NCBI GenBank assembly: GCA_013146195.2
Contig: CM028377.1
Location: 24,939,817 to 25,003,816, forward strand
From: Codonopsis lanceolata
Taxonomy: Eukaryota > Streptophyta > Magnoliopsida > Asterales > Campanulaceae
Direction of reading: 5' to 3'
DNA: 64,000 nt
Shown here piece after piece: positions 34,872 to 45,797 of this stretch. The position numbers were made by a program, and so were the translations under genes. Under the pieces are notes generated by a model. That model was not told where the DNA came from. It searched no databases and was given only the letters and a program-made list of their open reading frames with translations. How positions within the stretch are numbered: position 1 is the stretch's first letter; every line of letters begins with the position of its first letter.

Positions 34872-35700
34872 ATCATATCAAGTGAAAATATTCTAATTTT
34901 AAAATGTTTAGAAAGACTTGCCACGGAAATTAATCTTGAAGCTCTCAATATTTCATTTCTAAGATTTTCATGGTTGAGACCTCACTAATTAAGTGAGGTT
35001 AGACTCTCTAAAATGCCCCCATAACCTTCCAAGCAAAGTTAGATTCTCTCTTCATTCTCTTATGTTCTTGCTTTGGCTTTGATTTTTCTCCACGTGTGGA
35101 AGCCCAAAGTCTAGTTGATCCTTACTCATTCTCACACCAAAAGGTTATTGGTTGGGCCAACCCCCAACCTTCTCACGGTGTTCTTGGAGATTTCAAGTTC
35201 ACAAGGAATTCAAGGAGCTCGTAAAGTTTGTGTGGAGTTCGATCGTCTGCAAAGCAATCAAGTTCATATATCCAAGCACGATCATGAAATTGCATTTGCT
35301 AATTTCTTATTGGTGTAACTAAACAGTAAGTAGTCGATTGCGATGATGAAATGAGTAGTCTATAAAATGCTCCCTCTAATTTCAAATAATCATGCTCTTT
35401 GACTCGACACATCGTCTAAAAAAAGTAACTTATTGTATTATAAATATTAGTGTAATGAATGGTTTCATGTAATACCCTTAAACATGGGGTAATAATTAAA
35501 ATAGATATTAAAAAAAAGTAAGGATAAAATGATAAAAATGTTTTTGATAAAAAAAAAATTTAAAAGATCGATAATTATTTTAAAATAAACAAAAAAAAGT
35601 AAAAGAGGATAATTATTTAGGTAATTGGAAACTCATTGAAGAATCCACATTCTGATGCTCTTAAAGAGCAACATCTATTTTCCATATCCAAGGAAGAGTA
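34872..35700. other. Intergenic, upstream of the LEA gene
   Basis: No gene is supported. 'gctccctctaatttcaaataatcatg' at about 35369 resembles a worn Stowaway end without a partner. Confidence 0.45.
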
Positions 35701-35710
35701 TTTGACCGGT

Positions 35711-35718
35711 ACACGTGT
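35711..35718. promoter_or_regulatory. G-box / ABRE (ACACGTGT)
   Basis: A palindromic ACACGTGT followed by GG lies ~275 bases before the LEA start codon. ACGT-core elements of this kind bind ABF/AREB bZIP factors and are the classic ABA-response site in LEA promoters (established knowledge). A TATA-like tatatgta lies near 35869. Use in vivo is inferred. Confidence 0.6.
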
Positions 35719-35989
35719 GGAACCGCTATGGTATCCGTATATTGGTATGGCTGTTCGTTTAGCATAAGACCAATTCCAACCACATACATATGACCAAAAT
35801 TAAAGCAACTCTTGACTCTTGTGACTGATCAACTGACAATATTATGGCTAACATTTCCCCTCTCTTTCTATATGTACGTATAGTATTTCTTATAAGAAGT
35901 TATTATAGTCCCTTCCCCAACATAGTCTTCCTTCCATTCTCTATACACTCAAACACACACTGTAACTCACAGAAAGTATAAGTTGATTA

Positions 35990-36070
35990 ATGGCTTTCTC
36001 TTCCTCAAGCACCAAAGCTCTGCAGACTGCCTCTTTCCTCTATGCCTTTTCCTTCTCCCTTAGACGGTTG

Positions 36071-36143
<73 letters not shown>

Positions 36144-37242
36144 TTTAAAGCCAAGGGCCCAAGAGTACTCAAAATTGATACTCCCTCCGTCCCTTAATAA
36201 TCGTCTTGGTTGATGCGGCGCACAGTTTAAGAAAAAACAATTGACTTGATTATTTATATTGGTTTAATGTGTAGTTTCCTTTAAACCCCATGTGTATGTG
36301 GCCCATAATTAAAGTAGAGAGAAAAAGTAAGGGTAAAGTGGTACAAGTGATATTCTAAAAAGGTAAGTTTCAAACTAGACAATTATTTTTGGACAGACGA
36401 AAAAAGAAAGAAGGACGATAATTTAGGAACGGAGGGAGTAGTTCTTTACGCAGTAATGTTACACATTTTGGCTTTTCCTAAAATTTATATATATATAAAT
36501 TTTAAAGCCAAGGGCCCAAGAGTACTCAAAATTTATAGTTCTTTGCGCAGTAATGTTACACATTTTGGCTTTTCCTAAATTATATATAAAGGCAAAAGAA
36601 GCAATTAGTACATCAAAATATTGCAAGATCTCGTTAAAATATATTTGTTAAAAATATATCATATTTTGAAAAATATGTCTCCTCATACCATATTTAACTT
36701 AGTATAAGTGTCCAAATTGTATTGAATTATGAAGAAACTTGATTTTGATCACACATATTACTAGATATATTAAACTTTGAAAATAGAAGCCGAAACATTT
36801 TTTAAGGGCTAAAATCACTTACATTAACTCTACTCTCATATACACCAACACACAGTCGCACGGACAAGTATTAATGACTTCCTCTTCCTTAAGCACCAAA
36901 ACTCCGCCGGCTGTCTCCTTCCTTGGTTTTGAAATAGTATTTTGTTAGTTCACTCTGTTATATTTAATTTATTTTATAGTTTTTGTTTGTTGAAATTTTC
37001 ATATTTAACTTTATTTTAATTAACATGTATAGTGTTGATGTAAGAGCTAGAGAGCGAGAGCGTTTTTTAATGCTTAATTATATTTTTTTTAGATCAGTTA
37101 CACTATTTTTTTTAATTTTTGGGATATCATCATTTATTTAATTTATTTGTATTATGCTTGTTTCGTATTCGTTTATACTTATTTTATACATTGTTCATGT
37201 CCATATTGAGACCATGTTATAAGTACGACCGACCGCACGAAA

Positions 37243-37290
<48 letters not shown>

Positions 37291-38193
37291 GCCAAGAGTA
37301 CTCAAAATGGATAGTCCTTTGCGCAGTCATGTTACACATTTTGGCATTTCCAAAATTACTGTTATTCTTTCTTTTTTTTTCTCCGAAGGATTGGGAAGGG
37401 ATTGAACATGAGACCTCACACATTGTGAAGGTCCATGTCTACCACTGGACCATCCCCTTAGGGGCAAAATTATTGTTATTCCTTTCTACTAATTAATTAT
37501 ATATTTATATACATATTATGATAACAGATTAGGCATGTTTCTGAGTGTCAAAATTAAAATTCTGCCCTAACTCTTTACTAAAATTAAAAAACTGCTTTAC
37601 TCAAAAAAAAAAAAAAAAAAAGAGTGTCTTTTAGTTTTTTACTAAAATTAAAAAGGTTGATCTTATAATCATTTTAGTATGACATGTACATTAATGTTAG
37701 TAATACCAAATACAACATTAAAAGTTCATACTATGACATAATAAGTGGGAAAGATGAAATTACTAAATTAATACAAAATAGTACTCCCACATTATTGTTA
37801 CATTTTTTTTCCATATGCATAAGGGCTTTAAGTGAAAATATGCATGATACTAATATTTAATTATTTATAATAAAGTCAATTAGTTTTTTTTTTAATTGAA
37901 GTGATAATATTTTTTGGTTGGAATTACTTTGTTTTGACTTACTAACGATGTTTTAATTACAAACTAGGGGAGGTTATACAGCGGTGTCAAAATTTGACAA
38001 GGGAGAGTCAACGGCTCAAACAATAGACAAAGTGGAAGAGAGGGCTGTGATTAAAGACCCCGTCGGGGACTCTTCAATGTGGGTCCCAGATCCCATCACC
38101 GGATGTTATAAACCCAGTGATCGTAAAATTGAGGTTGATGCTGCTGACCTTCGCGATGAAATGGCTTTGAAGCACAATACCAAGTCTCATTAA
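35990..38193 (+). CDS. LEA_3 family protein (SAG21/LEA5-like), two exons
   Basis: Exon 1 35990-36066 and exon 2 37968-38193, joined through a GT-AG intron of 1901 bp, give 100 aa. The N-terminus (MAFSSSSTKALQTASF...LRR) is serine/alanine-rich with paired arginines, like the organelle-targeting leader of SAG21/LEA5 proteins. After the splice, RRGGYTAVSKF leads to the family signature WVPDPITGCYKP (64-75), then EVDAADLRDEMALKH. Small LEA_3 proteins are induced by ABA, drought, oxidative stress and senescence, and SAG21 is mitochondrial (family knowledge). The splice phase is fixed because AGACG + GGGAGG restores the single open frame. The intron is unusual, holding a CT/TA microsatellite, a Stowaway MITE, a SINE, a decayed copy of exon 1 and duplicated intron blocks. 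A MITE begins at the stop codon. Confidence 0.92.
36073..36140. repeat. (CT)n(TA)n microsatellite in LEA intron
   Basis: CT dinucleotides to about 36107, then TA dinucleotides, starting only seven bases after the splice donor. Confidence 0.95.
36181..36438. mobile_element. Stowaway MITE in LEA intron
   Basis: Ends CTCCCTCCGTCCC and ...GGAACGGAGGGAG, flanked by TA (36179-36180, 36439-36440). It splits an intron block (ccaagggcccaagagtactc ... gttctttacgcagtaatg) whose uninterrupted duplicate at 36495-36578 shows the empty site. Confidence 0.92.
36495..36578 (+). repeat. Duplicated intron block (uninterrupted copy)
   Basis: Direct copy of 36138-36178 plus 36439-36484. A third, shorter copy (ttaaagccaagagtactc ... 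gttacacattttgg) lies at 37286-37353. Copies one and three follow a (TA)n tract. Confidence 0.85.
36826..36948 (+). pseudogene. Decayed duplicate of LEA 5' UTR and exon 1
   Basis: Sequence before and after the ATG at 36874 parallels the real first exon. 'acaccaacacacagt' matches 'actcaaacacacact', 'gtattaatgacttcctcttcc' matches 'gttgattaatggctttctcttcc', and 'aagcaccaaa' and 'gtctccttcct' follow in order. The frame reads MTSSSLSTKTPPAV and stops after 24 codons. No splice donor equivalent to the true exon end is kept. It could be a lost alternative first exon. Confidence 0.75.
37246..37286. repeat. (TA)n microsatellite in LEA intron
   Basis: TA dinucleotides preceding the third copy of the intron block. 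Confidence 0.9.
37351..37487 (-). mobile_element. tRNA-derived SINE with ~20-bp TSD, in LEA intron
   Basis: Body ~37373-37464 on the minus strand, with A-box-like GGTCCAGTGGTAGACATGG, B-box-like GTTCAATCCC, and a poly(A) tail seen as a T-run at 37372-37380. It is flanked by caaaattactgttattcttt (37351-37370) and caaaattattgttattcctt (37465-37484), a near-perfect duplication. Confidence 0.82.
37590..37790. mobile_element. MITE fragment, same family as 5052-5270
   Basis: 'tactaaaattaaaaaggttgatc', 'acattaatgtta', 'acaacattaaaagt' and 'ataataagtgg' align with the copy in the BTB intron. The ends are worn; the limits are approximate. Confidence 0.5.
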
Positions 38194-38902
38194 GACTCTG
38201 TTTGTTCAACAAAAATTGATTTTTAGAAAATATTATATTTTTAGGCATTTGGTAATCTTTTGAAAATATGTCAAAAAATATTTTTTGGTATTTGACAAAT
38301 GCACGAAAAATGTTATAAAAAACAATATATAAATTAATACAAAAAAAGTATATTATAATATTAACTTTATATTGAATATTAGATAGTGTTGAATTTTGAA
38401 TAATGTTTCTTTAGTAACCATTCATTTATCATTAGTGGTGTCAAAACAATAAGACCCATATTTTTTCAATCTAAGAAATACAAATAAAAAAATTGATAAT
38501 TGATATGGAAAAAAAATGTTTTTTTTTTTAAATTGACAATGTTTGGGATGTTGTTAAATAATATAGTTGACATTAATTTTAGAATATAGTATTTATTAAA
38601 ATTATAATTTATAAATAGTGTGCACAAATATCATTTATATTTCTAAACAATTTATTTGTTGAGTGGAATATTGTTCATATTTGTAAATATGTGTAATTGT
38701 GGAAGGGGACGGAGAGATGCTTGAACATTTGCAAAATGACTTACGGAAAATGAATTCGTAAGTCATTTTTCGAAAAGAAAACTTCATTTTCGTTGACTCG
38801 GAAAAACTTTTACGTTGACTATATTTTTTTAAAATTACCAAACACCAGAAAATGAGGAGAAAACATTTTCCGAAAGTTATTTTCCGTGAAACAAACAGAG
38901 CA
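38194..38902. mobile_element. MITE abutting the LEA stop codon
   Basis: The left end GACTCTGTTTGTT and the reverse complement of the right end (TGCTCTGTTTGTT) are inverted repeats. TAA lies immediately outside both ends (38191-38193, which is the LEA stop codon, and 38903-38905), fitting a 3-bp PIF/Harbinger-type TSD. The interior has paired 'gaaaatatt/ttttcc' segments. The LEA 3' UTR must therefore run through this element. Confidence 0.65.
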
Positions 38903-38982
38903 TAAGACGTGTATTTGGTATGTATCAAAATTTGAACGGCTGCAAGTAACCTACCCATCGAGTGTGCATGTGATTAAGTGTT

Positions 38983-39415
38983 TTCTGCCCATTCACGTAT
39001 TTCAAAGCTTCATGATATGTGTGAAAGATAAACTCCTGTGGAAATAAATATTGCTCCCAAATCCTTAATCGCTTAGAATTTAATCTCATATGTGGTCCAC
39101 TTCTATCGTGTTTTTCCTAATTTCTCGTTCATAAAAGCAATTGGTCGTCACTCCTAAATCAAAATAACCCCTATACCAACCACAAATGCATGTTACGAGC
39201 TAGAAAGGTTTGCTAAAATTCGCCATAACTAAAATTGGGGAGCTTGTAAACTTTTATGTTATCTTAACAAAACTAGTATCGCTTCTTCACCCATTGAAAC
39301 TTTTCCTTCTTCAAACACTTTGTAATAAGAGCCATGATGGTGCTGATATTTATGATAAATTGTCGGTAGAAAGTAGCATGGCCATGGAAACTGCACATTT
39401 CATCACAATTGTTTA
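38983..39415 (-). pseudogene. Ty3/gypsy RNase H fragment, duplicate copy
   Basis: Near-copy of 47015-47445 (both begin at CCCATTCACGTATTTCAAAGC). Minus-strand codons give pieces such as KWTTYEIKF and ALKYVNGQ of a gypsy RNase H, with stops and frameshifts. Both ends break abruptly against unrelated sequence. Confidence 0.75.
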
Positions 39416-39479
39416 TTCTTATTGTATCATAGATTTGTACATGTTTATACATTACATTAGATTCTATACTAATTAGTGG

Positions 39480-39843
39480 TTAAATTGACTGTGTGCCTAT
39501 TAGCGTGGCAGCTATGTATAGAACTTTGTTTTAGAACAGGTGAGATGGACTTTGCAGCAATCAACAGTATTCATCAGCAGACATCGACAAAGCTTAAACG
39601 CCTCTATCAGCAGACCTGGCTTGCCCTTGTTCTAGTGTGACGTTTCTGAAGATAAAGACTTCAAGATCTCCAGCTCAGCATTATCTCTTGAAGATATTAA
39701 TTCAGATATTCATTTTTTGAATATCTGTTTTTAATATCCTATCTCAGAGTTGACCTCTTGAGAGATATCTCCCGTCGAGTCATGATTAAAGGCGAGATTT
39801 TCCACTTTGATGATCACTGAACAGTGAGACATAGACATGCACA
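39480..39843. mobile_element. LTR-like retrotransposon sequence, left part
   Basis: Non-coding, with style like long Copia LTRs ('gaagataaagacttcaag', 'gagagatatctcc'). It is interrupted by the hAT element at 39844 and probably resumes at 43366. The start is not defined. Confidence 0.35.
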
Positions 39844-40420
39844 TATGGTTTCGATTCCGGTTCACGGTTCTGGAACCGACGGTTCTTGGAGAGAAAAATG
39901 GCGAACCGAATTCGAACCGTGAACCGTTTTCACGGTTCAACAAATTTAATTAAAAAAAAACTTTTTTTTTCATTTTTTTAAAAAACTATGTTTAAACATT
40001 TGTAAAAAAACTATCTTTAAATATTTTTTGAATTTTTAAAAGTGACAAAAAGTCATTATTTTAATTTTGTGTAAACATTTTATACTTTGTAAAATATCAA
40101 TAATATTTTGTAAAAAAACATGGACGGTACCCTGATTAATTTTATTAATATAATAAAAAATTACAATGAGGGGGACAACCAATGAACTAAAGCCAAAGGA
40201 ACCTTACCTCTAAGTTATAACTTTTTTCAATAAATAAAAAAATCTAATTTAAAAATTTTAACTTACAATCTATAATTTAAAAATTTTAATCTAAATATTA
40301 CAATTAATTTACCGAAACGAGCGGCATTATTCAATCGTTCTCGGTCGTTGTATCCTCATCAAAACTCTCCTCCTCCTCAGAAGTAAATACATTGTCTTGT
40401 GTCCGAGACGTTACTTTAAC

Positions 40421-42587
40421 TCAATCGCCCACCAAAAGTTCAAATTCTAAATTTCTTAAACTCAATTGAGATCTTCTTTCATCCAAATCGTAGCCGAATA
40501 TGCTAAATGCATGTTCAATGACGACGGTTGAGGGAGGAGCATCTAGGACCTCCTTTTTGCAATTAATGATTGAGTTGGATAATTTTGGGTCATTTTCGCC
40601 CACCACTTTAAAATATCAAAATTTTCTATAGGACCGAAATTAGTTAATAAATATAAATCAAGTTCTAATGTATTTTCATCGTCTTGTACTCGTTTTTTAG
40701 TTATTGTATTAATAAAATTATCTACCCAAGAAAAAGGGTCAGCACTAAGTTAACTACTACTAGTAGTACCTACATTTTCATTACTAATATTAGTACTATA
40801 AATCGTGTTATATTCTTTAAAAAGTGCATATAAAATATTTTCAACTTCATTCGAAATATTTGTTAGATTTAGAATACGGTCAGTTAAAAATAAGTCAATG
40901 TCATCGGGAAATAAATTATTATAACAATATGTTAGCATTACTTTTAAACCATTTTGTCCTATTCTAGAATCTAATATTTTAGCTACTAAAAACAATGGTG
41001 GAATGTTTAAAAAATATTTTAGCCATTTTATTCTCATATTAACAATACATTTACCTAAAATTGGAAAATCTTTAAAATGTTTGAATATATAACTAATTTT
41101 AGCACAATGTTCTAAAACTAATACAGAAGTAGGATAATAAAAACCAGATAATTGTTCGGTAGCGTCGTTAAAAACTTTTAAAATCATCTTTAAATTTTCA
41201 CAAACATCCCATTGATGAGGAAATATCAGAAGAGTGTAATCTATCGATTGAAAAAAATGCACATAATTGTTCCCGATATTGATAAAATTCATATAACATT
41301 TTAAAGGTGAAATTACATCGGTTTAGAACATCTAAATGAAATGATTTAGGTTCCATATTATGTTGTCTACAAAATTTAGCCCATTTTTTTAATATTATGT
41401 TGTCTCGTCAAAACTGATATTATGTTCCTAATTGGTTTAACTTTATCATGTAAAGACGTCAAACCATCTTGCACACACAAATTTAAAATATGACATATGC
41501 ATCTAATATGAAAAAATTTACCACCAATTGATGGTTGACAAAATGAAATGAGTTCAGGTAAAGTAACAATATTATTTGAAGCATTATCAAATCCAATTGA
41601 AAATATTTTTTTATCTAAACCATATTCTTTTAAAACATTCATAATTTTTGCGGAAATATTACGTGCATTATGTACAGTGTCAAAGTCTTTAAATCAAATT
41701 AATTGGTTTCGCATTGTCCATGAGTTATCAATCAAATAACATGTAAGTGCTATATAATCATCTTGTTGTCATTTATCACTCCAAATATCTACACATATTG
41801 AAACTTTTTGCAATAAATTTATAAACATAGTAATCAATGTCTTTTTTCCTTCTAGGCAAGCAATTTTTGTGTCACGAGTAACCATATTCCTATGAATTTC
41901 TTTAGTTGTAGGATTCAATGACAATTGTGTAAAATTTACCCATAAAACATTATTTGCAAAATTAAACGGTAAACCTTTAGCACAAATCAAATTTACCATT
42001 TGTTTTCTATACATACCTTCGATAAATTTAAATAGAGAATACATATTTTATTGAGATGAACCTGCAACTCTCGTGATTTGTGTTTGACCTTCTTCCATTC
42101 CCATCTTGTTGGGATGCTTGTTCCTTATGTGCTTCTTATATGTGTCGTATCTATTTCCAGTTTTGAAGCTAAAGGTGGTGTTGCAATAGTTGCATGTAAC
42201 TAGGAAATTCTTACCTTCAAGATGCGTTTTTGTATAATGCAACGTGAATATATCGTATATTCGTATTGTCCCGTTGTTCGACCTCTTGTTGTTGTTCCAC
42301 CTTGAACTCGACCTCTTGTTATTCCACCTTGGCCTTCGGTTTGAATGATACTCTCCGGAGGTATGGGGATTAACCAGCTCATCACCCATTGGATTGTTAA
42401 CATCATAGTCGTCATCGCTAAAATCTAAACTAATTGGCGTGTCTAAATTTTGCCAAAAAGTATCTTCGGGACCAACTCTTCTCGGCTTGAGGATTTGGGG
42501 TCCTTGGGAAGCTTTGCTTTTTCCCTTGTTTATGCTGGATCGAGAAGAAGACATTTTTTTGTAATAATGTAATAAAATGTAATTCAT
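40421..42587 (-). pseudogene. hAT transposase, BED zinc finger, RICESLEEPER-like, broken
   Basis: Minus strand, in pieces. 42587-42048 carries the N-terminus and a BED finger (CNYC ... HIRNKH). 42044-41769 reads MVTRDTKIACLEG then KVSICVDIWSDK. 41642-41376 has SIGFDNASNNI and HIRCICHILNLCVQDGL, the RNase H-like core. 41292-40750 has QWDVCENLKMILKVFNDATEQLSG. 40606-40421 is the dimerisation end (STVVIEHAFSIFGYDLDERRSQL). Frameshifts and stops separate the pieces. The order matches plant Ac/RICESLEEPER transposases of ~650-700 aa. Confidence 0.88.
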
Positions 42588-42751
42588 AGTATAAATTAAT
42601 AACTAATTTTAAAAGTAGTAATTAACAATAAGTTAATAACTAGTAAGTATAATATTAAAGTTAATAACTAGTTAGTATAATATTAAAACAAAATTAATAA
42701 ATATTAAAGTTAATAACTAATAACGAAAATAATACGGAGTAGTACTAAATA

Positions 42752-42752
<1 letters not shown>

Positions 42753-42808
<56 letters not shown>
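42753..42808. repeat. (TA)n microsatellite inside the hAT element
   Basis: About 28 TA units, upstream of the transposase start. Confidence 0.95.
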
Positions 42809-42815
<7 letters not shown>

Positions 42816-43365
42816 ACGTAATTGATATAATTTATAGTACTTAATAAATATTAGAGAGTAGTAAACACTTGGTTAATGTAATTTACTAAATAATTAATAA
42901 AAATTAATTAGTAAACTTACTAAATAATTGGAGAGTAATAACTTGATATTTGAAAATTTGGAGAATTGGGAGATGAAGAGTTTTGAGAGAATTTGAGAGA
43001 TTAGAAATGGGAAAAAATTGTATAGGAAATGGGAGAATTTATAGGTTTGGAAAAAGGGGAAAATACATTTTAAAAAAAACAACAAAAAACGGTAATAATA
43101 CCGTTCAGTTGTCAAATTTGATCTGGGACGTCCACTTTCTTTCATCTAGGTCGTCCAATTCAAAAAATAGTCACTTTTTTTAAATTAACGTTAGAACTAT
43201 GAACCGCTGGTTCACGGTTCACGAATCCGATTCCAAACCGCCGGTTTCACCCAAATCCTAAATGCACGAACCTTTAGTGAACCGGCGAACCTCCGTTTTC
43301 GGTTCACTTGAATCTGGTTCCGGTTTGGTTCACGGCTCGAACCGTGAACCTTTTGTGAATGTTTA

Positions 43366-44539
43366 GCTGCACAGTCTGACACATTACTCTCTGTTGAGAA
43401 TATTAACCTGATTAATTATTTTAAACTATTTTGTATATTCTCTTTTATATTAGATTTGCTTGTAACTATTACTTAAATTTTAGAAGACTGTCTATATATT
43501 TATTTGTTAGTAGACTGCGTGCTACACTCTAGAAGACAACTTCATTTAAACTGTTCTAATAGTTTTGCAAGTAGGAAGCAGAAAGCTGGAAGAAGCAACA
43601 AGCAGAAAGCTGCAGTTGCTAAAAGCACTGTATAGCTGCTGAAGTTACTGTAGCAGCTGATGTACTGTAGCAAGTGAATAGTAATGATGAATAGTACAAG
43701 TTGATGTTTTCTACATCAACATTAAAAAGAGTTTTCTCTTTACTTGTTTCTTTATTTTATAAAGTAAACTTACCTCTTTCTCATACTATTTATAGAAGAC
43801 TTTTTGGCATCACATTAAATGTTGTACAATTTAATATATCTTCTAATTAACCACCTTCTTTAATATATTATTATTCTAGAAAATATTGTCTGTATCTAAT
43901 TCTCTTATACATATTTATGAGAAGATGTCTATTTCACTTTACAAGGAACTCAAAATTATCTTTATTCCAAGGAATGAATATATTCATCTGTCATAAATCT
44001 TTGAGCTTTAAATGAGAAAGATCTCACCTTATTCTTAATAGGAATTCAAATACTCAACATTGCTCTCCAATGGTTCCAAACTCAAGACTTCTATTTAAAG
44101 ATGATGATGCAAGGATTGAAGAGTAGAACTGGACAAAAGCATTTCTCATATTCCATCAAGCTATTTTCTCTTGAAATGCTCCAGTTCTTCAAAACAGAAG
44201 TTTAAGCAATCATTCATTTCTCACAAGATATTGTCTCTTTAATTTACTTCAACTCAGGACTGAACACTCGACACATTCTTCCAAGTTATTCTTTCCTTGA
44301 TGTGTTTCATTTCTAAAACACTTACTAGAAAGGCTTATACATATTATTCTTTTTCTAGTTCTTGTTTAGACAATCACTGTGTTCTTCCTTACTTCTTCCA
44401 AATCAAAAGAATACTTGATTGTTGAACAAGTTTGATCTTTGCTAAATCAAACTCCTCAAACACTGGTTTTTGATTGTACACAGTACGTTAGTGATCAGTA
44501 GCTCCATTGATAAATTTTAGTACACTTCAAAATACAAGT
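43366..44539. mobile_element. LTR-like retrotransposon sequence, middle part
   Basis: Non-coding. 'gtagcagctgatgtactgtagc' and other small repeats resemble long Copia (SIRE/Maximus-type) LTRs. It continues at 45798 after the nested solo LTR, since 'aagtttgac' joins naturally to 'caacttagtagtgg'. Lineage is inferred from style only. Confidence 0.4.
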
Positions 44540-44544
44540 TTGAC

Positions 44545-45792
44545 TGATAGATGTGTTTTATACACATCTATTGGGTACTTATACACCTTAGAAATAGCAA
44601 TTCCACGAGGCTTTTAGCTACTAATATATGTTTTGGAGCTTAATTGTGAGTTTCAGGGTTTTAGGTGGAATTATGAAAATAACAAGGCTTAAAGTGAAGA
44701 ATTGACGGAAGGGTGCAAAGTGCTAAACGATAGAAAGAAGATATACCGAAAATTCAAAACCCCTTGTGGACGCAAGATACAAGACTCTTGCCCTCGTAAG
44801 GTCTCCAGTATGTGAGCCCAAAGGAAGCAAAGGCCTTGCGGCCGCATGACCCAGCACCTTGCCCCCGCAAGCCCTTCTGTTTTGCAAAGCCGGGAGTTGT
44901 ACCCTAATTGTATCTCCTACCCCTAGACATATTAGTATAAATACAAGCCTTGTAGCCCAAAACCGGAGGACGGAAATAATCCGACTTTAGTGTGTAATTT
45001 AGAGTTTTTATCATTTGTAATCATAGTTTAGAAGATCGTTCATGTATTCTTTCATCCCATTGATCTGTTCATCGTCAAGGATGAACTAACTGCTCCATAA
45101 TCTAGGAATTTGAGGTAACTTGTATCGAATCTTCTATTATGTTATATATTTTTATTCAATCAAATCTTGTTGATCATAGTGTTTATCAATCTCTTTGTTA
45201 TTTGGATTTTTCCTAATGAATGTTATCGTTGGATTCAAAGACCAAGAGTTGTGGATAACTGCACAGCCAAATGCATATATCGTTCACTGACTCACCATTG
45301 TGATAAATTAAACTTATCGATGCACGAAGGTGATAAGTTAGGATTAGGTTCATCTATATGTTTCTGAGTGACAGACATAAATTCATATGTTCTTATTTTT
45401 AAGGGTATAGATTTTGATGAATTATTTAGGATGAAGACTGAATTATAGTTTTGCGACCTATACCAATCTTTCGTGAACGAACCCAATATTAATTGATTGA
45501 TACATTAAGCAAAAGTACATTAGAGTAGATACAAGTGAATCCATATTCCTAGATTCTCCTCCACCATAAGATCTTCACAAACTGTGTTTGCTACTTTAAT
45601 AAACTATTAATTAGATTAATTGCTTTCGAGTATAATAATTTAGATAAATAAACCAACCCCTCCCCCCTTAGTTTAATTGTTACCTGTTTACTTACTCTAG
45701 ATACTTCTTGTCTCTATAGTTCAACCCTTACTTTCCGTACGCTATACTTGCTATTGATCCATACACTTGTGAGGTTAAAAAATAAGACATCA
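44545..45792 (+). mobile_element. Solo LTR, Ty3/gypsy-like, with 5-bp TSD
   Basis: Starts TGATAGATGTGTTTTATACAC and ends ...AAGACATCA, flanked by a perfect TTGAC duplication (44540-44544 and 45793-45797). 'atagttcaacccttactttc' and 'cgctatacttgctattgatc' near the end resemble Athila/Tat-type gypsy LTR ends. A TATA-like 'agtataaatac' lies at about 44935. No internal region remains. Confidence 0.8.
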
Positions 45793-45797
45793 TTGAC

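Larger units (their letters stand above)
39844..43365 (-). mobile_element. Ac-like hAT transposon
   Basis: Holds a broken BED-finger hAT transposase and, at both ends, blocks dense in GGTTCACGG / CCGTGAACC (39850-39945 and 43195-43350), which look like subterminal transposase-binding repeats. The flanks catgcaca (39836-39843) and gctgcaca (43366-43373) match 6 of 8, suggesting an aged TSD. The exact termini are uncertain by a few bases. Confidence 0.7.
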
